This document shows, piece by piece, positions 43,395-52,004 of a DNA stretch of 64,000 bases (position 1 is the stretch's first letter; each line of letters opens with the position of its first letter). The DNA is from Gluconacetobacter asukensis (lineage in GTDB: Bacteria > Pseudomonadota > Alphaproteobacteria > Acetobacterales > Acetobacteraceae). The notes under the pieces are model-generated. The model was given only the letters and a program-made list of their open reading frames with translations, did not search any database and was not told the origin of the DNA. The translations under genes and the position numbers were made by a program. The stretch lies in contig NZ_JABEQE010000004.1 of assembly GCF_014174375.1 (NCBI RefSeq), positions 230,496 to 294,495 of the forward strand, in the 5' to 3' direction.

Positions 43395-43933
43395 GATACG
43401 TCCTTCTTCGTTCGGCAAGCGCCGGGGGCAAATGGATCGTTCTTATTTCACGACAAGCGCGCAGGCGGTGCAATTGCTGGATTGGACGCGACGCACCTGG
43501 TGCAGGCAGCAGGGGTCGCAGGCAGCAGGCGGCCGCAGAAGGTCGCGTCTGGGCCCGGACAAGCATGCGGGGGGCGGGCTGTCGGGTGCCCTCGTGCGGC
43601 GACCCCACATTTTTATTCTGGGTGTTATATATTTTTTATATGAAACGATTCCGAAAGAGGATGAGCTAGCCCTCGGAAATCGCTGGGGATCATGCGGAGT
43701 TACGGGAGATTCGGGGGTGCGAGTGGCGGGGAGTGTGTTCCAAATATCATATGATTATTATGTTATATCAATTGATTGGTGTGCGGGCTGTCCGGCGGCA
43801 CGGCGATTGTGATAAAAATGTCATATATTCCGAATTCGTTATGGGTGGTTATGATTCGGTATTGAATTAAGGCCGGTTTCAGTCTCCTGATGTGGCGGTA
43901 AAGTAACGACGTTCGCGGGAGCACGTTAAGTCT
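43395..43933. promoter_or_regulatory. Intergenic region before TonB receptor 3
   Basis: About 540 bases. The half nearest TonB receptor 3 (43600-43870) is clearly AT-rich (many ATAT/TTAT tracts) and should hold its promoter. No small gene, palindrome or riboswitch pattern was recognised. Confidence 0.45.
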
Positions 43934-46603
43934 ATGACCCTGAGGCGAAGCCTTATCGCGGCCACGATTCTTGCCATTCAGTTCGACGTCGCCGCTGCGG
44001 TGGCGCAAACGGCCACGACGTCCGGGACGTCGACGGCCAGTCATCGCCACACGGCGAAGGCCAAGAAGGGGGTCAGCGCTCCTGCCCGCCCCACCGCGAA
44101 GGCGACGGTGGCTCCGGCTGCCGCAGCCCCGACCGCGCGGGTCGCCCCGGTTGTCGAACCCGTCTATCATGCGCCGCCTGATTCGGGCGAAGCCGTGATC
44201 GTGACCGGCACCCATGACACCCATCGTCATGCGCGCCAGAGCTCTTCGCCGATCTCGGTCGTCACGGCGGCGACGCTGACCCGTTCGGGCCAGATGAACC
44301 TGTCGGACGCGCTGACCAAGACCTACGCGTCGATCAACGTGGTCGCCATGGCCGCGGACTCCGCGGCGCTGACACAGTCCATCCAGATGCGCGGCCTGGG
44401 GCCCAACGAAGTGCTGGTGCTGGTCGACGGCAAGCGCCGTCACTCGACCGCGAACATCGTTGCCGATTCCGGCCCGCAGTTCGGTTCGACCGGCGCGGAC
44501 CTGAACACGCTGCCGTCCAACATGATCGACCATATCGAAGTGCTGGAAGACGGCGCGGCGGCCATGTATGGCTCGGACGCCATCGCCGGCGTGGTCAACA
44601 TCATCACCAAGAAGCAGGATCACGGCTACAACCTGAGCGCCACGACCGGTGCGAACGCCTATAGCGGCCAGGCATGGCAGTATCAGGTCAATGGCGATGC
44701 CGGCTTCAAGTGGGGCAATGACGGCTTCCTGCATATCAGCGGTCAGGTCTATCACACCGACTTCTTCGTGGCGCCGTCGGCCGACCATCGTGTGCTTCCG
44801 CTCAGCGCCGCGCCGGTGGGGGCCTATACGGGCGCCAACTATACCGGCCCGCTGAATGTTCCCGCCGATTCCAACCATATCATGGGCCGTCCCGAGGAAA
44901 CCCGTGAGAATTTCGGGATGGACTGGGGCAAGGACATCATCGGGGACCGGTTGCAGTTCTACGGCAACCTGACCTACGCGCACCGTCATGGCGAGGCGTA
45001 CGAGAACTATCGTATTCCGACCCGCGCGCCGTCGATCTATCCGTCCGGTTTCTCGCCGCGCGAGACGAACGAGGAAAACGACTACGCCGTGACCATGGGC
45101 CTGAAGGGCGACGAGCTGTTCGGCGACTGGGACTGGGATGCCAGCTCGACCTACGGCGCCGACGGTACGAAGATCGGCAACAAGAACACTGCCAACACTG
45201 GCATGCTGGCCGCGACCTGCTCGACCAATCCGAGCAGCCCCTATTATTCTTCGGAAGGGTGCGGTTACTCGCCGACCTCGACGCTGGCGGAAACGTACCG
45301 CCTGGCGCAGTGGACGAACAACCTGGATTTCCGCCGTCATTTCAACATTGGCAACGTCGTTCCGATGACGCTGGCGGTGGGTGGCGAGCACCGTATGGAA
45401 ACCTACCAGATCAAGCCGGGCAACCCGAACTCCTACGAACTGGGCGGCACGCAGGGCTATGCCGGCCTTGGCCCGCAGAGCTCCGGCAGCTGGAGCCGCA
45501 ATATCTTCGCCGCCTATATCGACGGTGATTTCCGTCTGACCAAGCATTGGGACCTCGATTTCGCCGGCCGGTTCGAGCACTACACCGACGTGGGCAACAC
45601 TCAGAACGGCAAGATCTCGACCCGCTACGATTTCTCGCGTCGCGTCGCCATCCGCGGCACGATCAGCACCGGCTTCCGTGCGCCGACGCTGGCCGAGCAG
45701 CATTACAGCGCGATGAATGTCGGCCCCTCCAGCGCCTCGGGCCTGCTGGCCGTGGCGTCGCCGGCAGCCCAGGCGTTGGGTGCGCAGCCGCTGAAGCCTG
45801 AGCAGTCGGTCAGTGCGTCGGGCGGTATCGTTCTTGAGCCCGTCAATGGCTTCCATGTTGAGGCCGACGTCTACCAGATCAACCTGCGCAACCGCATCGT
45901 CGGCGGTGGCTCGGTCAACGGTCTGGCGGCGGTCAATGCCATCGAGGCGATGGGCTATACGCTGGCTGGCCCGGCGCTGGACGATCCGGCCCAGGACAGC
46001 GCCTATTACCTGACCAACGGTGCCAGCACCCGCACGCAGGGCTTGGACATCAAGGCGGATTATGCGTTCCACCTGCATCAGTATGGCAATCTCGATCTGA
46101 GCATGGCGCTGGACCTGAACCGGACGCGCCTGCATCATAACGGTATCGCCCCGAACGGGTCGGAGATCCTGAACGCGCAGAATGTCGGCTACATCACCAC
46201 GGCCTATCCGCGCAGCAAGATCATCCTGAATGCCTATTACAAGGTTGGTAAGCTGGACGTGAACGTTCGCCAGACCCGCTATGGCCAGACGACCGACATG
46301 ATGCAGTATGCGGACTGGTCTAACTCCAACATCATGTGCTCGGATGGCCAGTCGATCCAGTATTCGAACACCTGCTTCAAGGAGTTCAAGAATACGCCGC
46401 GCTGGCTGACGGATATCGAAATCGGGTATCAGTTCACCGATCACCTGCACTTCGCCGTCGGTGCCAACAACGTCTTCAACGTGCGTCCCCGCAAGGTTTC
46501 GCAGGATGTCAACTCCTACGGTGCCCAGGTTTACGACCAGTTCTCGCTGCAGGTGCCGATCACCGGTGGCTACTACTATGGCCGTCTGAACGCCACGTTC
46601 TGA
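43934..46603 (+). CDS. TonB-dependent receptor 3
   Basis: An 889-residue outer-membrane transporter. A signal peptide (RRSLIAATILAIQFDVAAAVA) is followed by a lysine/alanine-rich linker, a TonB-box-like EAVIVTGT, and a plug with SSPISVVTAATLT, NEVLVLVDGKRRH and IDHIEVLEDGAAAMYGSDAIAGVVNI. The barrel ends in GRLNATF. No STN domain. It is the first of a plus-strand run with an exported oxidase and cytochrome, although terminator-like hairpins intervene. Ligand unknown. Confidence 0.92.
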   Translation: MTLRRSLIAATILAIQFDVAAAVAQTATTSGTSTASHRHTAKAKKGVSAPARPTAKATVAPAAAAPTARVAPVVEPVYHAPPDSGEAVIVTGTHDTHRHARQSSSPISVVTAATLTRSGQMNLSDALTKTYASINVVAMAADSAALTQSIQMRGLGPNEVLVLVDGKRRHSTANIVADSGPQFGSTGADLNTLPSNMIDHIEVLEDGAAAMYGSDAIAGVVNIITKKQDHGYNLSATTGANAYSGQAWQYQVNGDAGFKWGNDGFLHISGQVYHTDFFVAPSADHRVLPLSAAPVGAYTGANYTGPLNVPADSNHIMGRPEETRENFGMDWGKDIIGDRLQFYGNLTYAHRHGEAYENYRIPTRAPSIYPSGFSPRETNEENDYAVTMGLKGDELFGDWDWDASSTYGADGTKIGNKNTANTGMLAATCSTNPSSPYYSSEGCGYSPTSTLAETYRLAQWTNNLDFRRHFNIGNVVPMTLAVGGEHRMETYQIKPGNPNSYELGGTQGYAGLGPQSSGSWSRNIFAAYIDGDFRLTKHWDLDFAGRFEHYTDVGNTQNGKISTRYDFSRRVAIRGTISTGFRAPTLAEQHYSAMNVGPSSASGLLAVASPAAQALGAQPLKPEQSVSASGGIVLEPVNGFHVEADVYQINLRNRIVGGGSVNGLAAVNAIEAMGYTLAGPALDDPAQDSAYYLTNGASTRTQGLDIKADYAFHLHQYGNLDLSMALDLNRTRLHHNGIAPNGSEILNAQNVGYITTAYPRSKIILNAYYKVGKLDVNVRQTRYGQTTDMMQYADWSNSNIMCSDGQSIQYSNTCFKEFKNTPRWLTDIEIGYQFTDHLHFAVGANNVFNVRPRKVSQDVNSYGAQVYDQFSLQVPITGGYYYGRLNATF

Positions 46604-46613
46604 CGAAAACGGC

Positions 46614-46643
46614 ATGGATACCGGAAGCAATTCCGGTATCCAT
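46614..46643 (+). terminator. 13-base hairpin after TonB receptor 3
   Basis: ATGGATACCGGAA and TTCCGGTATCCAT form a perfect 13-base stem with loop GCAA, ten bases beyond the stop codon. No T-run follows. Confidence 0.6.
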
Positions 46644-46659
46644 CCCCGTTCTGGAATTC

Positions 46660-46685
46660 ATGCCGCATATGCGGCATTTTTTGTT
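46660..46685 (+). terminator. Rho-independent terminator
   Basis: ATGCCGCATATGCGGCAT is a full palindrome followed immediately by TTTTTGTTT. It is the clearest intrinsic terminator in the window and closes the receptor 3 transcript. As the hairpin is symmetric it may also act weakly on the other strand. Confidence 0.75.
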
Positions 46686-46866
46686 TAAGGCGGTTTTGAA
46701 AATGCCGTTGCCGGCATGCCCTGCGCGTCTTTCCGCGCTTTGTGACGGCTGGCCGACCCATTGTTCCGCTTCGATGCGCAGGAACAGATGCCGGGCGTGG
46801 CCCGTACGGAGCCGGCCCAGTGCAGCGGTATTTTAAAAGGCCCCCCAGACACGCGAAGGATGATCA

Positions 46867-48468
46867 ATGACCGGAGAATCCGGCTTTCAGGCACAGACGC
46901 GCCGTCAGCTTCTCACAAAAATCGGAGTTCTGGCCGGAAGTGCCGGACTCTATCAGGCGATGACCAGCATGGGTCATGCGATGGGCACGGATTTCAGGGG
47001 CCCGCCGAAACTGTCGGGCGCGAAGCCGGGCACGCGTGTCGTGGTACTGGGGGCCGGTCTGGCGGGGCTGCTGGCTGCGTATGAATTGCGGCAGGCGGGC
47101 TATGCGGTCCGGCTGCTGGAATTCCAGAACCGGGCGGGCGGGCGCAACATCTCGCTGCGCGGTGGCGATACCGTGACGGAACTGGGCGGTGCCACGCAGA
47201 AGGTTGGTTTTTCCCCCGGCAATTATATCAATCCGGGCCCGTGGCGGATTCCGTACCATCATCAGGGGCTGCTTTATTACTGCCGGAAGTTCGGCGTGGC
47301 GCTGGAGCCGTTCATTCAGCTCAATCACAATGCCTGGCTGCATTCCTCGCAGGCCTATGGCGGCAAGCGCCTGCGCTATCGGGAATTCGCGGCGGATTTC
47401 TCGGGTTATACGGCGGAGCTTCTGGCCAAGGCGATCAACCAGCACCGGCTGGATGACATCGTGACGCCCGAGGAGCGGGCGCATGTGCTCTCCTCCCTGG
47501 GGACCTGGGCCAATCTGGATGAGGACGGGGTGTGGCGTGCCGGCGGGCGCTCGTCGCAGCGCCGGGGGTATGACAAGGCCCGTGGGGCGGGCGTCGATGG
47601 GGCGCCGACCTTCTCGACCCCGGCGCCGCGTGCCGAAGTGATGGCGTCCGGCCTGGCGCAGTGGCTGGCCTTTCCCGAGCAGCTCGACATGCAGACGACG
47701 ATGTTCCAGCCCGTCGGCGGGATGGACAATATCGGCAAGGGCTTTGCACGGCAGGTCCAGGACCTGATCACGCTGGGTTGCATGGTCACCGCCATCCATC
47801 AGGACGAGCATGGTGTGAAGATCCTCTATGATGACGTCGCGCATGGCGGGGCCTCGCGGGTGGAAGAGGCCGATTACTGCGTCTGCACGATTCCGCTGCC
47901 GGTGCTATCGCAGCTTGATGTGCAGGTCAGCGACGGGATGAAGGCGGCGATCGCGGCGGTGCCGTATGCGTCGTCGGTCAAGCTGGGCATGGAGTTCAGG
48001 CGGCGCTTCTGGGAAGAGGACGACCAGATCTATGGCGGGATCAGCTTTACCGACCAGCCGATCGGCCAGATTGCCTATCCCAGCCACGGCACGTTCTCGC
48101 CGGGGCCGGCGGTTCTGCTGGGCGGTTATATGTTCGGCCCGGCGGCGATGGATTTCACGACTATGAGCCCGGCACAGCGGATCGAGGAGGGGCTGAAGCA
48201 GGGGCAGGCGCTGCACCCCAATTACCGCCAGGAATTCCGCAACGGTGTGGCGGTGGCGTGGAGCCGCATGCCCTGGACCCTGGGCTGCTGCTCCATGTGG
48301 TCGGAGCAGGCGCGCAAGACGCATTACAAGACGCTGGTGGCGATGGAAAACCGGCTGGTGCTGGCCGGCGAGCATGCGTCCTATGTCGGCTGCTGGCAGG
48401 AGGGGGCGATCCTGTCGTCGCTCGCCGCCGTCGAGCAGGTTCACAAGCGGGCGCAGGGAGCGGGCTGA
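46867..48468 (+). CDS. Tat-exported flavin amine/L-amino-acid oxidase-like enzyme
   Basis: A 533-residue FAD enzyme of the monoamine oxidase fold. A twin-arginine signal (R12-R13, QLLTKIGVLAGSAGL) precedes the dinucleotide motif VVVLGAGLAGLLAAYELRQAGY and the FAD block GGRN (RAGGRNISLRGG). The C-terminal flavin block is LVLAGEHASYVGCWQEGAILSSLAAVE. Export folded with FAD fits Tat. It overlaps the cytochrome c start by three bases, so electrons may go to that cytochrome rather than to oxygen. The substrate is probably an amine or amino acid. Ribosome site AAGGATGATCA is well placed. Confidence 0.88.
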   Translation: MTGESGFQAQTRRQLLTKIGVLAGSAGLYQAMTSMGHAMGTDFRGPPKLSGAKPGTRVVVLGAGLAGLLAAYELRQAGYAVRLLEFQNRAGGRNISLRGGDTVTELGGATQKVGFSPGNYINPGPWRIPYHHQGLLYYCRKFGVALEPFIQLNHNAWLHSSQAYGGKRLRYREFAADFSGYTAELLAKAINQHRLDDIVTPEERAHVLSSLGTWANLDEDGVWRAGGRSSQRRGYDKARGAGVDGAPTFSTPAPRAEVMASGLAQWLAFPEQLDMQTTMFQPVGGMDNIGKGFARQVQDLITLGCMVTAIHQDEHGVKILYDDVAHGGASRVEEADYCVCTIPLPVLSQLDVQVSDGMKAAIAAVPYASSVKLGMEFRRRFWEEDDQIYGGISFTDQPIGQIAYPSHGTFSPGPAVLLGGYMFGPAAMDFTTMSPAQRIEEGLKQGQALHPNYRQEFRNGVAVAWSRMPWTLGCCSMWSEQARKTHYKTLVAMENRLVLAGEHASYVGCWQEGAILSSLAAVEQVHKRAQGAG

Positions 48469-48884
48469 TGCGGGGCGTTTCTCTTTCTTTCCTGCTTCTG
48501 GCAGGGATGAGTCTGTTCGGCGCGCCAGCGTGGGCCGATACGGCCGGAGGTGTGCCCAGCACCATGACCCGGCTGGATAATGGCGATCTGGTCTATCACC
48601 ATATCTGTGCCGCCTGTCATATGGCCGACGGCAAGGGCGCGCGCGGTGCCGGGGCGAAATATCCGGCGCTGGCCGGGGACCCGAAACTGGCGATCGCCGC
48701 CTATCCGACCATGATGGTGCTGAACGGCCATGGCGGCATGCCGTGGTTCGCGGGCATTCTGACCGACAGGCAGATTGCGGATGTCGTGACCTATATCCGC
48801 AGCCATCTGGGCAATCGCTGGACGGACCCGGTGACGCCGGAGCAGGTGCGCGAAATGCGCCAGCCGATCACGCTGGAGGAATAG
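48468..48884 (+). CDS. Exported cytochrome c, electron acceptor of the flavin enzyme
   Basis: A 138-residue c-type cytochrome. Signal peptide: residues 1-23 (VSLSFLLLAGMSLFGAPAWA). Haem site C47-A-A-C50-H51; probable axial Met91 in GHGGMPWF. DRQIADVVTYIRSHLGN is the usual C-terminal helix. The ATG overlaps the oxidase stop (TGATG), so the two are made together and likely form a periplasmic dehydrogenase-cytochrome couple. Single haem only. Confidence 0.92.
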   Translation: MRGVSLSFLLLAGMSLFGAPAWADTAGGVPSTMTRLDNGDLVYHHICAACHMADGKGARGAGAKYPALAGDPKLAIAAYPTMMVLNGHGGMPWFAGILTDRQIADVVTYIRSHLGNRWTDPVTPEQVREMRQPITLEE

Positions 48885-48890
48885 CGGTGG

Positions 48891-48922
48891 CCTTCCGGCG
48901 GGGGATTTCCCTCGCCGGAAGG
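48891..48922 (+). terminator. Hairpin after the cytochrome c gene
   Basis: CCTTCCGGCG and CGCCGGAAGG form a perfect 10-base stem with a 12-base loop, six bases after the stop codon. Confidence 0.6.
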
Positions 48923-48952
48923 GCCCTCTACCGCCGGCCGGCCCGGGCTGTT

Positions 48953-49082
48953 AGAGGCTGTTGCAAAGGCTCCGATGGTGAGCGGAAGCGTGGCCGCCAG
49001 CCGCGCGTCTGGCGGTGGTTCCTGAGCATCGGAGCGGCCTTGTGGGCCGCCCGCCGCCAGCGGGGCTTTTGCAACAGCCTCT
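48953..49082. mobile_element. MITE-like or IS-end-derived 130-base element
   Basis: Perfect 15-base terminal inverted repeats (AGAGGCTGTTGCAAA at 48953-48967, complement at 49068-49082) bound 130 bases without coding capacity. The arms continue imperfectly inward with GCTCCGAT/ATCGGAG. Ends of this form are typical of short non-autonomous elements derived from insertion sequences. The ynfA start is 12 bases after its right end, so it forms the immediate leader of that gene. The parent transposon is not in the window. Confidence 0.6.
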
Positions 49083-49094
49083 TGAGGTCGGAAC

Positions 49095-49421
49095 ATGCAA
49101 TCGATCATCATCTATATCGGCGCGGCGCTGGCGGAGATCGCCGGGTGCTTTGCCTTCTGGGCGTGGCTTCGGATGGGGAAATCGCCGGTCTGGCTTGTGC
49201 CGGGCTGTGGCGCGCTGGTGCTGTTCGCGTGGCTGCTGACGCGGGTGGATGCGTCGGAAGCCGGGCGGGCTTATGCGGCCTATGGCGGGATCTATATCAT
49301 CTCGACGCTGCTGTGGCTGTGGCTGGCCGAAGGGGTGCGGCCCGACCGATGGGACCTGATCGGTGCCGCGTTCTGCCTGTGCGGGGCGGGCGTGATCCTG
49401 TTTTCGCCGCATCGGGTGTAG
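49095..49421 (+). CDS. ynfA: YnfA/UPF0060 family small membrane protein
   Basis: A 108-residue four-helix inner-membrane protein related to small multidrug-resistance exporters. It matches the family throughout: [66 protein letters not shown] and a final helix. A glutamate in helix 1 (AEIAGC) is the conserved charged residue. Its ribosome site, TTGAGG, is at the right end of the inverted-repeat element. Substrates are unclear. Confidence 0.92.
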   Translation: MQSIIIYIGAALAEIAGCFAFWAWLRMGKSPVWLVPGCGALVLFAWLLTRVDASEAGRAYAAYGGIYIISTLLWLWLAEGVRPDRWDLIGAAFCLCGAGVILFSPHRV

Positions 49422-49459
49422 AACCTGAGCCTTCTTTTGTCTTACGAAAAAAAGAAGCA

Positions 49460-49476
49460 AAAAGACTTTTATTCGT
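49460..49476. repeat. Copy of AAAAGACTTTTATYCGT
   Basis: Matches 39544-39560 at 16 of 17 bases. It begins an intergenic stretch with more A-rich hairpins and is partly complementary to ACGAATCAAAAGTTTT at 49514, so both belong to a folded intergenic unit. Confidence 0.5.
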
Positions 49477-49532
49477 CTGGGGACATCGTATGTCCCGGCA
49501 AAAAAACTCCTGAACGAATCAAAAGTTTTTTG

Positions 49533-49554
49533 GTTCTTTTTTTCAAAAAAGAAC
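49533..49554. terminator. Bidirectional A/T-run terminator
   Basis: GTTCTTTTTT and AAAAAAGAAC form a 10-base stem with a two-base loop between convergent genes ending at 49421 and 49574. Upstream GGGACAT/ATGTCCC gives a second small hairpin. It suits transcription stop on both strands. Confidence 0.6.
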
Positions 49555-49573
49555 AGAAACGCCCGCCCTCCGC

Positions 49574-50755
49574 TCACTCCTCGCGACTATTCACGACCCG
49601 GATCGCCACGACGCCATCCGGGGCCGGGCGTGCGGCGCGGCCGGAGCCGAGGCGCCAGAGCAGATGGGCCACGGCCATCACGGCCGGGCCGATGAACAGG
49701 CCGGGCAGGCCGCAGCTTTCCAGGCCGCCCAGGATGCCGAGCAGCACCCACATGAACGGCAGCCTGATCGAGCCGCCGATCAGGGCCGGGCGGATGAAAT
49801 GATCGGCCAGGAACAGCACGATGGTGCCGAACAGGCCGACGCCGATGGCGGCCGCCAGGCTGCTGCCCTTGATGAGGATGGCCAGCACGCTCAGGGCAAG
49901 TGCGAAGCCGCCCACCATCGGGATCATGCAGGCCAGCGCCGTGAAGATGCCCAGCAGCAGCGGTTGCGGTGCCCCGGCGAGCACGTAGGAGAGGCCGATC
50001 AGAACCCCTTCGCCGAGCCCGACCAGCACCAGGCCGGCCAGCGCGCCGCGCACGGCGCCCACGACCTGGCGCTGGACCATGCCGCCCCGTGCGCCCAGCA
50101 GGCGCCAGACCAGCAGGTCGATCCGGGTGACGAGCGGCTGGCCCACCCGCAGGAAGAAGAAGAGGATCAGCAGGGCGAAGCCCATGACGACCAGCCCGTT
50201 GGCCAGATCGTGCCCCAGATGCTCCACCGTTGCGAGGGCATGTTCCGGCCTGAGGCGGTCCATCAGCTCATGCACGCTGTCGGCGGTCGCCAGATTGGCC
50301 TGCCACCAATGCTGGGCCTGTGCGCGGCCCCAGGGCAGGCGGTCGAGCCATGCCGGGGCGGGGATGCCCTGTTCGGTGGCCTGCCGGACCCATTGCGCGC
50401 CTTGCCTGGCCTCGCCGGCGGCGGCCGAGACCAGCACGGCGGAGGGAATGATGAAGACCAGCGCGATTCCCAGGACGATGGCGGCCGGCGCCAGCGTGGC
50501 GGCGTGGGGCGACGGCCATTTGCGCCGCAACCGCATCAGCAGCGGCCAGCAGACGATGGCGAGCACGCCGCCCCAGAACAGGGCGGAGCGGAAGCGCCCG
50601 AGGATGAACAGGGTGAGCATGACCACGCCGAGGGTCAGTGCGCCCTGGGCCCAGCATTGCAGCGTCGTGCGTGGCCGGATGGGCATCATCGTGGAAGCCG
50701 GGCCGGGGGCCTCTGGTGCGGCAGGATGGGCGAACGGATGCGAGGAGGAAAGCAT
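49574..50755 (-). CDS. AI-2E/PerM-family transporter
   Basis: A 393-residue inner-membrane protein with seven to eight hydrophobic stretches. The N-terminal pair of helices (GALTLGVVMLTLFILGRFRSALFWGGVLAIVCWPLLMRL) and a long soluble region (residues 90-190) precede helices with GLVLVGLGEGVLIGLSYVLAGAPQPLLLG and a PALIGGSIRLPFMWVLLGILGGLESCGLPGLFIGPAVMA signature. The family includes autoinducer-2 exporters and sodium/proton antiporters, so the substrate is open. ATG at 50755 is used; TTG at 50782 is possible. Confidence 0.88.
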   Translation of the reverse strand: MLSSSHPFAHPAAPEAPGPASTMMPIRPRTTLQCWAQGALTLGVVMLTLFILGRFRSALFWGGVLAIVCWPLLMRLRRKWPSPHAATLAPAAIVLGIALVFIIPSAVLVSAAAGEARQGAQWVRQATEQGIPAPAWLDRLPWGRAQAQHWWQANLATADSVHELMDRLRPEHALATVEHLGHDLANGLVVMGFALLILFFFLRVGQPLVTRIDLLVWRLLGARGGMVQRQVVGAVRGALAGLVLVGLGEGVLIGLSYVLAGAPQPLLLGIFTALACMIPMVGGFALALSVLAILIKGSSLAAAIGVGLFGTIVLFLADHFIRPALIGGSIRLPFMWVLLGILGGLESCGLPGLFIGPAVMAVAHLLWRLGSGRAARPAPDGVVAIRVVNSREE

Positions 50756-51422
50756 GGGGGCTCGATTCAGCTTCTGTGTCAAAGGCTTGCAGGCGCGGAG
50801 CGCGCAATGATAACGGCGCCGGAGGACCTGCGTTGCAGTTCGATGGCCGGGCCTGGGGTCGTTGCCCCTATCCCGGCCGCCCCGGCGTACTCGGCTGGTC
50901 CGTTTTATCGGACGGACAGGGGATTCAGATTCGATATGGGTATGAAACGCACTCGGTAGGCAGGCTACCTATACGGTCTTCTGGATGTTTGGGCGTTCAG
51001 TCCCCTGGTGAGGCGGTCGCCTGTTTTCGCCTGGGGAGTGAGGTCTGCCATGGGACGATTACTCCGCGGATGCGTCAGGATTATGCATGCTGTCCGAGCG
51101 GCAATACAGCGGTCGCAGGCTTCGGTTGCGGCGCTTGCTCAAGAGTATAAGCTGAATGAAAAGACCGTTCGGAAATGGCGCCGGCGCGAGACTGTGGAGA
51201 AATGCTCCGATGGGACCGAAAGCGGCCTGCCAGAAACGAAGGGGAAGCGCAGAAAGCGTTTTGTATCCTGAAGCTTTCGTCATGGCCTGCAATCATGCGA
51301 GCAGGCGCAGGACCACGCACGCCCGATCTGAATTCTCTCTCGTCATCAAGATGTCACATTGCTGAACCGGCGAAGCTGCTACGCACGCCGCCAGGATCAC
51401 GTGAGCGTGAGGTGCCGTGGAC
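50756..51422. other. Intergenic region containing an IS remnant
   Basis: About 670 bases between the AI-2E gene and the sigma factor. The left half has no recognisable gene, only a GTCCG-TTTTAT-CGGAC hairpin. The middle holds the transposase fragment described separately. The sigma factor promoter must lie in the last 150 bases. Confidence 0.5.
51059..51270 (+). pseudogene. IS481-like transposase N-terminal remnant, frameshifted
   Basis: Translation gives AVRAAIQRSQASVAALAQEYKLNEKTVRKWRRRETVE, the N-terminal helix-turn-helix of IS481-type transposases. Continuing in the next frame, NAPMGPKAACQKRRG corresponds to the family's MGPK block, so a frameshift lies near 51200-51210. The DDE catalytic domain is absent. 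No terminal inverted repeat was found around it. Confidence 0.7.
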
Positions 51423-52004
51423 ATGGTCATGCAGGCGGATCGGCTGGAATGGATTGCAAAGCATATTCTCCCGCACGAACCTCAGCTGCGCGTGTGGCTT
51501 CGCGGGCTCTCCGGCATCGACGTCGATGATATTGTCCAGGACACCTACGCCATCCTGATCGAGGCCCATGTCGCGCATATCCAGTCGCCACGGGCCTATC
51601 TTTTCACGGTCGCACGCAACCTGGTTCTGCAGCACTATCGCCGCGCCAAAATTATTTCGATCGTCGCCCTGGCGGATTTCGATGCCCAAAGCATCATGGA
51701 AGATGCACCACCGGTCGATGAGGTCGTGGGTGCCCGGCAGGAACTGGCGCAGCTCCATGCGACGATGGCGGAGTTGCCGGAAAAGTGCCGCGATGTCCTG
51801 GTGTTGAGGAGAGTCGAAGGATGGTCGCAGAAACAGGTCGCGCATCATCTGGGCGTTTCGGAAAACGTCGTGGAGAAGCAGCTTGCGCGTGCACTGAGAC
51901 TGCTGGGGCGCGCGTTTGGCCGGAGCGGCACGGACCAAGATGAGATGGCCCGGAGTGAAACGGCGCAACGGCGATCCATCAGGCAACGCCATCGCCCCGG
52001 ATAA
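51423..52004 (+). CDS. ECF RNA polymerase sigma factor (FecI-like)
   Basis: A 193-residue extracytoplasmic-function sigma factor. Region 2 is GIDVDDIVQDTYAILIEAHVAHIQSPRAYLFTVARNLVLQHYRR and region 4 is LPEKCRDVLVLRRVEGWSQKQVAHHLGVSENVVEKQLARALRLL. Both match the FecI group for TonB-receptor-linked signalling. GTG at 51417 and ATG at 51429 are alternative starts. It is followed by a FecR-type sensor gene overlapping by 65 bases and a receptor with an STN domain. It should activate the downstream receptor and phosphoesterase. Confidence 0.9.
   Translation: MVMQADRLEWIAKHILPHEPQLRVWLRGLSGIDVDDIVQDTYAILIEAHVAHIQSPRAYLFTVARNLVLQHYRRAKIISIVALADFDAQSIMEDAPPVDEVVGARQELAQLHATMAELPEKCRDVLVLRRVEGWSQKQVAHHLGVSENVVEKQLARALRLLGRAFGRSGTDQDEMARSETAQRRSIRQRHRPG

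Noticed and set aside
43763..46630. 955-residue minus-strand frame
   Set aside because: It is the shadow of TonB receptor 3, whose signal peptide, plug and barrel end are complete on the plus strand.
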